Assembly: GCA_002007465.1 (NCBI GenBank)
Contig: LNAC01000233.1
Span: 123,690 to 187,689 of the forward strand
Reading direction: 5' to 3'
Source of the DNA: Ailurus styani
Lineage: Eukaryota > Chordata > Mammalia > Carnivora > Ailuridae
Length of the DNA stretch: 64,000 bases
Shown here: positions 54,900 to 64,000 of the stretch, in pieces
Numbering within the stretch: the stretch's first letter is position 1
Layout: every line of letters begins with the position of its first letter
Made by a program: the position numbers and the translations under genes
The notes under the pieces: model-generated
The model's input: only the letters and a program-made list of their open reading frames with translations
Databases searched by the model: none
Told to the model about the DNA's origin: nothing

Positions 54900-55610
54900 C
54901 TGGCAAATGCTTTTCTTCTTGGTATCTGATAGTAATGACCACCAGAAGCAGTTTCCTTTTAGCTGGCAAGACCACTAATATGTATATCTTCACTATCCTG
55001 CCTCAGGGGTACATTGACTCCCCAGCCTTATATGTAGTTCACATGAATTAACCCACTTATAATTTAGTCCATAGGGAAGCTGATTGCCTTTCCCTTCCAT
55101 AAGACATCACATTGGCCCCTTACATTGATGACATTATGGTGATTGGACCTGGTGAGCAGGAAGTAACAACTACTCTAGATATATTTATAAGGCATTCGCC
55201 TGTCAGAAAGAGGACAATAAATCCTACAAAATACCAAAGGCCTTCTACCTGAGTGAAATGTAGAGCTCCAGTGGCATGAAATGAATATACTCTTCTAAGG
55301 TGAAGGAGAAGTTGCTGTATCTGGCCCATCCTGCATTCCAAAAAACGGGCACAATACCTAGTGGGCTTCTTTGGATTTTGGAGGAAATTTATTTCTTTGT
55401 TCAGGTGTGATATTCCTTAGTTGGGTACAATGCTCCAGCCCATTTACTGAGTGAGTGAGCTGGAAAATTGCTTGTTTTGAGTCAGGCCTGGAAAAAGAGA
55501 AGGTTCTGCAATGGTCCAGGTTGACATGCATGATGCCAATGGTGATTAAGAGAGACATGATGCCCCTGAGACTCAGACACCTTGGTGGAGGGACTGCTCA
55601 GGAACAAGAG
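54900..55610 (+). pseudogene. Endogenous retrovirus pol fragment (reverse-transcriptase region), decayed
   Basis: Three reverse-transcriptase hallmarks are readable on the plus strand in the same frame: [11 protein letters not shown] (54998-55030), YIDDIMVIG, the catalytic YxDD box (55121-55147), and LVGFFGFW in the connection region (55358-55381). The spacing of about 41 residues from LPQG to YIDD fits a retroviral enzyme. Stop codons lie between the motifs, and an upstream piece ([11 protein letters not shown], 54937-54969) is in another frame, so it cannot encode an enzyme. No flanking LTR pair, gag or env was seen. Class (gamma-like or ERVL-like) is undecided. Confidence 0.72.
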
Positions 55611-57139
55611 CAATAAAAATGTCTCACCTCGTCATCATACTTGGGGAAGGAAGGATAACAAGTGGGAATATGTGCTAAAAAAAAATAACTTGGCTGCCAT
55701 ATATATATATATACATTTTCAATTTAAAATTATGGCCTTTCTGTTAACATAAATAAGAGATCATCCCCAAAGCAAAAACCTGTAGTGTTGGGGTGTTTTG
55801 TTTTGTTTTGTTTTCCCTTCTATATCAGCAGCCTCAGAAAGAAGGAGGGACTGTCTGCCCTGTTCTTAGTCCCCACCCCAGGCTTTTCAACCCCAGCTAT
55901 GGGAAGAGTCATCATTTTCCAGAGAAGGAAACATCCTGACTGTGTAGGTCTGGAAAGATTCCCTAGACACAAGTTAAAAAAAAAAAAAGTAGGTAGATAA
56001 TTTAAAGGGCAGCGTAAACAATAAAACCATTAAAGTTCAGTTGATCCGAACACGCCAGCCTCAGTGACAGGGGAGTGAGGCTGCAGTTGAAGGGCTGGGT
56101 CAGCACAAGTTGAGATGACTGACCAGGAAAATCCTTCCTCTTTGCTCAGACTGTCTCAGTACCAAGAACCTTATTAGGGAAAGCTTCCCTCTGGATACAT
56201 CCTGACACTGCTTTATCAAATGATTCTTCAGGTAAAGACCGTCTCATTCAGAGATGATTGATCATAGTAGACAACTGATGTCTTCAGAAGTTGAAAAATA
56301 TTTGTGGATGACTCCTCCTTTCTTTTGGAAGACCGCAGTCTTCTTAAGGGTGCACATGTGGGTAGTATTATGTTGGCAAAATATAAAATGGCTTACGGCT
56401 GCTCTTTTGAAACTTGTACTCTAATTAAATTGGAGAAAAATATTTTTTTTAAAGAAAAAAAGTTTAAAATTTTTTTTCTTTAATCTAAAAGTTCTTTTTA
56501 TGTAAGGTGAGAGGTGCATCTGATTGGCAGAGAAATTTTTCCACCTGAATTTGATCCAGTTTGGCCTCATTGTTCGTAGAGGATCATAGGGAATTGGAAC
56601 CTCCCCATTTGCTCTTTGAAATAAACCCAATCCAAGTTGCATTTTTAAAAAATTGTTCTCCTGTGCACTTTTACTCTCCATTAACAGTCTTGTCTTGCTG
56701 CTACTTTGGATTAGCTAGTCTAACTAGCAATGAATGAATTCATCTTGACAGCAATGGAACCATTAAGAACTTCATGTGACGTTTATTTATTCCAGTGTAT
56801 ACAAGTGTGTGAGTGTGACTGTGTGTGGTACACTAAAATACGTAAGCAAGTGTCACTAAAATTAAATAAATAAAAAATATCCAAATAAGTGCAATGTAAC
56901 CTAGGTATTAAAATCAGCTAGAAAGTAAGTTTAAAAAGAATTTTTAGAATTCTACCTCATTGTGACTAACACTTACTTGATTTTCAAGGGTTTCTGAGAA
57001 TGTAGGAAAATATAGTTGCCATTCTCACTGTACTTGTGATTTTATCTTTATGTAATATGATGAGGAAGAGGAATTAGCAGTTAGCATAAGAAAAGATACA
57101 TTGCATGTTTAGGTTAAGAGAATGTGGATTGCTTACTAT
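55611..57139. other. Interval without gene
   Basis: A (TA)n run lies at 55699-55713 and (GTTTT)n at 55795-55815. The 86-codon minus frame at 56421-56681 is AT-driven. No repeat family was recognised. Confidence 0.45.
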
Positions 57140-57152
57140 TATTCATATGATT

Positions 57153-57368
57153 TTTTTTCTCAAGATTTATTTATTTACTTTAGAGAGAAAGAGACACACA
57201 CACATTTGCGCATGCAAGTTGGTGGGGTGAGGGGCAGAGGGAGAAAATCCTCAAACTGACTCCTGCTGACTGGAGCCCACTGAGGGGGGCTCATTCTCAG
57301 GACCCATGAAATCATAAACTGAGCAGAAACCCAGAGCCGGATGCTCAACCAAGTCACCCAGTCGCCCC
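57153..57368 (-). mobile_element. can-SINE, minus strand, old copy
   Basis: CAAGATTTATTTATTTACTT, GAGACACACACACATTTGCG, ending AAGTCACCCAGTCGCCCC. TATTCATATGATT (57140-57152) and TATTCATACGATT (57369-57381) flank it with one change. Confidence 0.93.
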
Positions 57369-57381
57369 TATTCATACGATT

Positions 57382-59365
57382 CCAAGATTTCTGTTTAAAC
57401 CTTACTCAAATTATTACATGTATTGATTGTGTGATGTTATCAGGAAAATCTTTGGCATAAGTATTGAAAGTATGTATTTTAGTACTTCACTTTTAACTTT
57501 TTGAGAAAGATCTTTCAGTATGAACAAATTGTGAATGTGTGCTAAAGCAGTAGAAAATGAGAATTCAAAAGACTTCATTAAAAAAACACATGTCTAAATA
57601 TCCACAGTATGTACAATATGACTTATTTTATTTTACCTCAGTATGGCTTATTTGTAAACCTTTACACAAGGTAAAGCAATGGCAGGGGAAGTTTGAGCGC
57701 AACTGGAAAAATACAACTATTCTTTGCCTGACCCCTACTGTTTGCAGCGAGTAAGTGTGGCGTCGGACACACCAAAGGAAAACCTTAGCATTTCGTTTTA
57801 ATACGTGGTATTTTGTTTCATTCAAAACAAAGAGGACAAAAAGAAAATGTGTTACTGGATAAAATAATTTACCCTCACTAAACGATACACTTAGCAAAGA
57901 AGCAGAAACCTAGAACCCTAGGTATTTTCAAAGTCGGCCTCTGCATCTGATAGAAGGGAAATTTGAGAAACTGTTTTCAAGGCCATGGAGCACTGTTTGG
58001 ATTGGTTTGTGGGGTCCCTCTTACCTCTCCCTCATTTCACTGGTATAGAATCCGTTCTGCCAGTGCAGGAAAATAATCTTGGGGTTTTCAAACCCATCTA
58101 CCACTACCCTAACGCCCAAAAGAGCATCACCATCATCACCAAGATAAAGAATAACATCCACGACAACTACCTCTCTTTCCATGAAACAGATGCTCTCTTC
58201 TCCCGGAGGCTGTGAAGACAAATAGATGTTACTCAAGCAGAGTGAAAGGCAGGGATGCTGTCTTTCCTGCTTTCCTTATGGCAAACTGAAGTAATTGCTT
58301 AATAATTGCTCCCCCAAAAGCCAGAATTGTCATGGCTTTCCTTTTGACACAGAGCTTCTTATGGTTCAACCAGTTAAGTTTTCTTCACTATTTTGTCTGC
58401 CTGTGGGTAATCCTTTCATGTATTTGGAAGCCCCCTGAAGGTTTGCATGGAATGTCAAACCACGTGACTTCATCAACCAGTCGGTTCTATTTTTCTTCAG
58501 AGCTTCGAAAACCAAAAAGGAGAACAGATTGCACTCCTTTTATCTGCTTGTTTGTTTGTGGTTCTTTATTATTTTCTTGCATATGACCTTGGCACATGCC
58601 CCTTCATACTTCATACCATCCTCCATTTAATTCCCAAATCTGCCTTCTTAAAACACTCTTTATTCAAATTTTTATCCTCTTTACTGAATACCGAACTCAG
58701 CCAGTTCATAGATGTTTTCCCAAAGGTATTTGTCTAGTTTTACATCTTCAAATAACTCAACTTTGTTTCCAAATTAATAAGAGCATTTGTTCTAATTAAT
58801 TTCTCTAATTCTAAACCAGGAAATTATCCCTCAGGTGTTTTAAGATACTTTAGACAAGACATGACCTTTCAGTTTGGTTGTGTAGCAGATGTCAACGTAT
58901 CTAGTGTCCCAATTACACTCATTCCTTTCATTGGGAATATTGCTAAATGGCTCACAGAAGGTCATGCTTGAAGATTGGGTAATTATTCATCTCTGCTCTC
59001 AGGTGCCTCTATCTCCTAGACTGAGTATTTAGAATATAAAAACTCTTTTTAGAGATAATGAAAACTACCTTTAATAAAATTCCTTAAATATTTTACAGGA
59101 TATATGTATATTTAAGTTTGTTTGCTCTGTTTCAAGGTCTGCTGGGGTCAAAAGCAGTGCACACATGCTGAGAGTAATCATTTCTAAGAGCGGACCTACT
59201 TAGGTGTGCAACCATGAGCCACGGTGGACTCTGACATCACTGTCCCTGTCTCAGCAAACTGTCACCCCTCCTGCCCACCCAGCTGGATTTCCTAATCCCA
59301 TCCTGCTCTCCAAGCCTGGGGTCCATCCCCCCCCCCATCAATTTTGTGAACTCCTCTAATTGTAT
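57382..59365. other. Interval without gene
   Basis: Opposed frames at 57985-58215 (76 codons, plus) and 58021-58236 (71 codons, minus) overlap. The plus frame ends in a CACCATCATCACC-rich stretch. None is recognisable. A C10 run lies near 59328. Confidence 0.45.
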
Positions 59366-59382
59366 ACTGATAAATCTTTTTT

Positions 59383-59578
59383 TTAAAGATTTTATTTATT
59401 TATTTGACACAGAGAGAGAGATTACAAGTAGGCAGAGAGGCAGGCAGAGAGACAAGGAGAGGAGGAAGCAGGCTCCCTGCTGAGCAGAGAGCCCGATGCG
59501 GGCCTCGATCCCAGGACGCTGAGATCATGACCTGAGCCGAAGGCAGAGGCTTTAACCCACTGAGCCACCCAAGCGCCC
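59383..59578 (-). mobile_element. can-SINE, mustelid-type, minus strand
   Basis: ACTGATAAATCTTTTTT at about 59366-59382 and 59579-59595 flanks it. Near-consensus, with GGACAAGG-type changes in the GA-rich region. Confidence 0.97.
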
Positions 59579-59618
59579 ACTGATAAATCTTTTTTTGATA
59601 AGAGGTGATTTCTGCTGT

Positions 59619-59779
59619 GGCACCTGGGTGGCTCAGTTGATTAAGTGTCTGACTCTTGATTTCAGCTCAGGTCATGATCTCAAGGTCATGGAATTGAGCT
59701 GCACGTCAGGCTCTGTGCCCAGTGCAGAGTCTGCTTGGGATCGTCCCTCTCCCTCTCCTTCTGCCCCTCCCCTGCTTAG

Positions 59780-59829
<50 letters not shown>

Positions 59830-59851
59830 GTAAATAAATCTTTTTTTTAAA
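59619..59851 (+). mobile_element. can-SINE, plus strand, with long (CT)n
   Basis: Head GGCACCTGGGTGGCTCAGTT with the old TGTCTGACTCTTGATTTCAG form. A (CT)n run of about 46 bases lies at 59781-59827, and the tail AGGTAAATAAATC is followed by a T run. Decayed flanks GTGATTTCTGCTG and GATTATTTCTGTTG. Confidence 0.94.
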
Positions 59852-60803
59852 GGATTATTTCTGTTGATTGCATCCAAAAAACCCTACATGATACGGACAT
59901 TATTTCTGAAGTGTGGGTTGTAGACAGCAGGCTTTCTAGGAAATAAGTCCTGCTTGGAAAAAAGTCCTACGTGGAAAAAAGTCCAGATCTCAGAAACAGA
60001 GGCCTCTCTTCAGCAACCACAATAGAGACTTGTAGTCGTCATTCAATCCTTAGATGTTAGTTATTTCACAAGTAAAGAGTTCCTTGAATAAAGAGAAGAC
60101 TGGGTACTCTTCAAGAAGAATTCTGCGGTTAATCCATTATGTGTTATATGTTTTAAACAGATGTTCTTAAAAATACCACTGAAAAATGGTATCATGGTAG
60201 AAGGGGCCAAATGGAAGTCTCCAGAATTCCTTCTTCCTAATAAATATGAATTCCAAGATAATCCTAAGGATAAGAACACTATTAACAGCATGAAAAATAC
60301 AGGGGTAGTGATTTCTCTCAAGTCCCGCATTTAATCCTCTGGTATAGTAACACCAAAGATGAATGGGTTTTTGAAAGTGACTTTGAATTATCATAAATTT
60401 AATCAGACGGTGACAGAAATGAAAGCTGACATTTCAGATTTTATCTCACAGAAGCAAATCCACACAGACCCAAGCACTTGGTATATGACTTTTTATCTTG
60501 CATATGTTCTCTTTTTTTTTCATTAAATATAGAAATTTCAAAACAGTTTGCTTTCACCTGACATGGGCAGCAGTAAGCCATTATAGACAGCTTCAAAGAT
60601 ACAATTTATTGCACAGGATCTTTGGACTTTGCACTGTTACATAAAACATAACACTAGCCTGCTACATTGGTAACATCAAGCTGATGGGACTTGGGGTATG
60701 TGTAGTAGCAGGAATCCTAGATGCCTTATAGTGTGCTAGAGGGTACAGAATACATCCTGCATGATACGGGAAGTGGCCATCTCATTGAAATTTTAATCTA
60801 AGG
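59852..60803. other. Interval without gene
   Basis: An imperfect tandem pair of GTGGAAAAAAGTCC-like units lies at 59953-59985. The minus frames of 75 and 89 codons at 60061-60394 are unassigned. Confidence 0.45.
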
Positions 60804-61009
60804 TAGTAGTTGTCAACCAGGGGTGACTCTCCCGTTTGGAAATGTCTACAGACTTTTTTGGTTGTCACAAGTGAGAGAGACAATGTTACTGTCATCTCCT
60901 GTATAGAGGCCAGAAATGCTGTTAAGCATCTTATAATGCGCCAGATAGCCACCACAAGAGAGAATTATCTGACCCCAAACGCCAGTGGTGCCAAGATTAA
61001 AAAGACTAC
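60804..61009 (+). mobile_element. MER20-like hAT-Charlie element
   Basis: TAGTAGTTGTCAACCAGGGG, TGGAAATGTCTACAGACTTT, TTTGGTTGTCACAAGTGAGA, GAGGCCAGAAATGCTGTTAA and AGAGAATTATCTGACCCCAA match MER20 along its full length. The 77-codon plus frame is element sequence. Confidence 0.8.
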
Positions 61010-61090
61010 CGTGTCTCCTCAACTTAAAAGAAAGTGCACATGAGGTTTCTTTTTAGGATAATAAAAAATATTTTAAAATGAGATCATGGT

Positions 61091-61277
61091 GGGGCACGTG
61101 GGTGGCTTAGTCGCTTAAGCATCTTCCTTCAACTCAAGTCATGATTCCAGATTCCTGGGATTGAGCCCCGCTGCTCAGCAGGTGGTCTGCTTCTCCTTCT
61201 CCCTCTGCCCCTCTCCCCCCTGCTTGCCCTCTCTTGTGCTCATTCTCTCTCTCAAGTAGTAAATAAAATCTTCTAAA
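61091..61277 (+). mobile_element. can-SINE, plus strand, old copy
   Basis: Head GGGGCACGTGGGTGGCTTAG, with a deletion in the GCCCCGCTGCTCAGCAGG region. AAAATGAGATCA at 61075-61086 and 61278-61289 is a perfect 12-bp duplication. Confidence 0.95.
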
Positions 61278-61395
61278 AAAATGAGATCACATTGATGATT
61301 ACAGAATTCCAAGTTTACTAAAGACCATTGAATTGACACTCAAAATGAGTGAATTTTATGGCATATAAATTACACTTCGAAAAGTTGTTGATTCA

Positions 61396-61592
61396 GGGGC
61401 ATCTAGGTGGCTCAGTCAGTTAAGTGCTGCCTTTGGCACAGGTCTAGTCCCAAGGTCCTGGGATCAAGTCCCACTTCGGGCTCCCTACTCAGTGGGGAGG
61501 CTGCTTCTCCCTCTGCCTGCCCCTCCCCCTCCCCCTGGTGCTCCTGCTTTTGGTCTCTCTCTGTGTCAGATAAATAAATAAAATCTTTTAAA
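61396..61592 (+). mobile_element. can-SINE, plus strand
   Basis: AAAAGTTGTTGATTCA (61380-61395) and AAAAGTTATTGATTCA (61593-61608) flank it with one change. Carnivore-wide type with a CCCCCTCCCCCT expansion. Confidence 0.95.
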
Positions 61593-61608
61593 AAAAGTTA
61601 TTGATTCA

Positions 61609-62150
61609 AAAAAAGAAAAAAACAGAAAAGGAAATACTGTACTTCAGACTCCTCTGCATTAAGGAAAATGTGATCTTTCTGGATTTTAAAGACAGTAAAA
61701 CATATATTGGCTTGTTGCCCTAAGCCCCTGATTGTATGCCTCAAAATTCAGAGTGGGCCCAGAGCAAGAGAAGAAATGTATCTGGTCCAAATTGCAATGA
61801 AACTTGACACTCCATTTTAATCCCAGTCCTCCGTCCTAACTCAGCAGATACAAATTCACCTAAATTCTCTGTAGGAAATCACAGAGTTATATGGAGCTTG
61901 TGACAAGCCCCAATGATATTTGTCCTCTAAGATCGTGTTGCATAGCGCTGCTGGTTTTAGCAAATAATTATTCTTCTGAGAGTAGTTTATGACTTGACAA
62001 TTTGCTCTGGTGGATATCAAATGACCATCCACTGGGTCGTAAATAATGCATAACCAAGATGTTCCCCCATGAACCGCACATTAATTGATCTATTTCGCCC
62101 TAAAGTTGGACATGCCCTGCAGCACTCCATCAGGTAGTGGGGTGGCATAT
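61609..62150. other. Interval without gene
   Basis: No repeat or exon recognised. Confidence 0.45.
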
Positions 62151-62164
62151 AGAACTGTGTCTAG

Positions 62165-62382
62165 GGCGCCTGGGTGGCTCAGTGGGTTAAAGCCTCTGCT
62201 TTCGGCTCAGGTCATGATCTCAGCGTCCTGGGATCCAGGCCCACGTCGGGCTCTCTGCTCAGCAGGGAGCCTGCTTCCCCCTCTCCCTGTCTCTCTGCCT
62301 GCCTCTCTGCCTACTTGTAATTTCTCTCTGTGTGTCAAATAAATAAATGAAATCTTTAAAAAAAATACCTATTAAAAAAAAA
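62165..62382 (+). mobile_element. can-SINE, mustelid-type, plus strand
   Basis: AGAACTGTGTCTAG at 62151-62164 and 62383-62396 is a perfect 14-bp duplication. Its tail is compound: A8, then TACCTATT, then A10, so two A runs lie between body and duplication. Confidence 0.97.
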
Positions 62383-62396
62383 AGAACTGTGTCTAG

Positions 62397-63790
62397 GCAG
62401 ATACAGAAGACAGCAATCAATTGTAACAGAAACAGCTAGACATCTACCAGAATGCTTTCCCCCCTTTTCGTGGTATGCATTTGCCGATGAGAAACCTAGC
62501 AACCTAGCTTGCCCCGTAAGGGCAGGATGTAATCAATTGCACCAAGGTATAACTCACAGGTGGAATAAGAATGATAATGATGCGTGCCTCTTCTGAGCCA
62601 AAGAATTTTAAAAAGCAAATGTGCCTTTTTCAGTTTCCCTAAGACTGGCTGGAAGCAGAGAATTACATAGCTTTGTGAGGTGATGGACTGTGTGATTGGA
62701 AGGAGCCTGGATCCCTGAATTGCCAAATGCAAGAAAGCCACTCACCAACTAAGAACAGATACCCTAGACTGTTGTGTGACTGATAAATACACTTTGTGGT
62801 GTTAAATCCCTGAAATTTGAGTTTGTGTTTTTGGCAGAAATAGATCCATTGTATGTACACATCTAGCACATTCTCAAATGCTTATTCTAATCATACTTCC
62901 TTCTCTAACACCCTCTTCTGATGTCCTCCTCAGGAATTCTCCACAGTGGAATTTAATGGCATAGAGATGGTATTTATATGGTATTGTGTTCTAGCAGCCT
63001 GAGCAAAGAAAATTTGTCTCCTCTTTCCCCAACCTTTCAGTATATGATGTATCGCAGGTAGTTCACTTCACAGTTTTTGAATTTTGTTCATAATCACTGG
63101 TAATCGTCATGGGATCACTCAGACCTGCCCGTAGGATCTGACAGGACTTTGCATCCTCTCCCTTTTGTTGTATGAGAAATAGTCTCACTCTGTTTGGTGG
63201 AAGTCATTTTATTATGAAGCATAAATACATAAATATGGTGAGTGTGGATGCTAGCTGGGCAAATGTGAAGTCCAAAGTTGGCATTGGTCAGTTTTGGGCT
63301 GTCTAGCACCCAAGCATCCAATTCTGCCAGCATCCCTAACTCTTCTGGGGAGTTTTTCATTGTAGGAGTCTGAGGAGAGAAGTACCCACTTACCATTGTG
63401 GCAGCTAGAATGTTGGTTCTCCATCTCTCTGGGCTTGTGACAAATTTTATTCTGCGGGTGAAATTGAAGTGTCTGAAGGAAGAGAGGATACCTGGGTGTC
63501 TGAGTCATTAACTTGACATCTGCTGTATGAATAAGGCTACAGAATATACTGTTAAGTCTTCCAGAGCTCCTTGGGTTCCTGTTTTTTGTACAAGATTTCT
63601 CATTCAAACTGAGTTCCTGATGTCCACTAATAAATTCCTTTTTTATTTTTTTTTTGGCTTAAAATATCCAGAACTTGGATTTTCAACAAAGAATCCTATG
63701 TTTAACAAAGAATCCTAACACACGATTTTTGTTGCTTCATTGACAATGTAAAGATAGATCATATTTAAAGTAAAGTGGTCTAAAAGGGTT
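62397..63790. other. Interval without gene
   Basis: Minus frames of 81-118 codons at 62496-62741 and 63115-63607 are unassigned and partly overlap one another. AACAAAGAATCCTA is directly repeated at about 63683 and 63702. Confidence 0.45.
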
Positions 63791-64000
63791 CTTTTTTTTT
63801 AATCTTTTTTTTAAAGATTTTATTTATTTATTTCACAGCGGGAGAGAGATCACAAGGAGGCAGAGAGGCAGGCAGAGAGAGAGGGGGAAGCAGGCTCCCT
63901 GCTGAGCAGAGAGCCCGATGCGGGCCTCAATCCCAGGACCCTGAGATCATGACCTGAGCCGAAAGCAGAGGCTTTAACCCACTGAGCCACCCAGGCGCCC
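63791..64000 (-). mobile_element. can-SINE, mustelid-type, minus strand, reaching the window edge
   Basis: Two T runs (separated by AATC) precede TTAAAGATTTTATTTATTTA. The 5' end CCACCCAGGCGCCC coincides with the last base, so the right duplication is outside the window. Confidence 0.95.

Noticed and set aside
57985..58236. 76-codon plus and 71-codon minus frames as a small gene
   Set aside because: Fully overlapping opposite frames, no start context, signal peptide or family resemblance that I can recognise.
1..64000. A novel defence, phage or biosynthetic system
   Set aside because: The window is mammalian nuclear DNA made of interspersed repeats and unassigned non-coding sequence. There are no clustered coding genes that could form such a system.

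Overview
The window looks like nuclear DNA from a carnivoran mammal, most likely a mustelid. The main evidence is about 32 copies of the tRNA-derived carnivore SINE (can-SINE), roughly one per 2 kb. Many are of the form with a head reading AAAGCCTCTGCYTTCGG and a body reading GCCTGCCTCTCTGCCTACTTGT, which I associate with mustelid genomes. The background is AT-rich and CpG-poor, with MIR, L2, MaLR, hAT and old L1 relics as in any placental mammal. Species cannot be called from this.

I found no intact protein-coding gene, no recognisable coding exon of a known family, no rRNA or tRNA gene, no operon and no CRISPR array. The longest open frames are about 60-130 codons. Many lie inside SINEs, L1 relics or LTR remnants, and the rest sit in unassigned sequence with no recognisable product. 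The window reads as intergenic or deep-intronic DNA. The one gene-like regulatory signal is a short CpG-rich block at about 47.0-47.5 kb with two CCAAT boxes, a GC box and an E2F-type site, plus a good splice donor on the minus strand.

Layout. 0-8.4 kb: SINEs, an L2-like relic (3.7-4.6 kb) and an LTR-like block (4.8-5.6 kb). 8.8-11.3 kb: two MLT1-like LTRs in the same direction around non-coding internal sequence, a MaLR provirus relic. 11.8-17.6 kb: MIR and L2 relics and a short young L1 tail. 20.9-23.6 kb: an old plus-strand L1 with ORF1 through the ORF2 endonuclease region. 24.7-25.2 kb: an antisense MaLR LTR. 26.5-32.9 kb: dense SINEs, three MIRs and a hAT relic. 33.7-40.9 kb: one long old minus-strand L1 that received four later insertions, including a twin-primed young L1 with a perfect 15-bp target duplication. 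41.4-42.1 kb: a MIR split by two opposed SINEs. 45.1-45.4 kb: a solo MST-type LTR. 46.4-47.5 kb: a polypyrimidine tract and then the CpG-rich block. 51.9-53.5 kb: a minus-strand L1 with a tiny L1 insertion inside it and a SINE nested in a SINE. 54.6-55.6 kb: a decayed retroviral reverse-transcriptase fragment. 55.6-64 kb: mostly unassigned sequence with SINEs and a MER20 element.

The value of the window is its insertion history. Target-site duplications order many events, including a poly(A)-only insertion at 29.03-29.07 kb. Family names were assigned by eye, so repeat boundaries are good to about 5-20 bases where a duplication is quoted and looser elsewhere.
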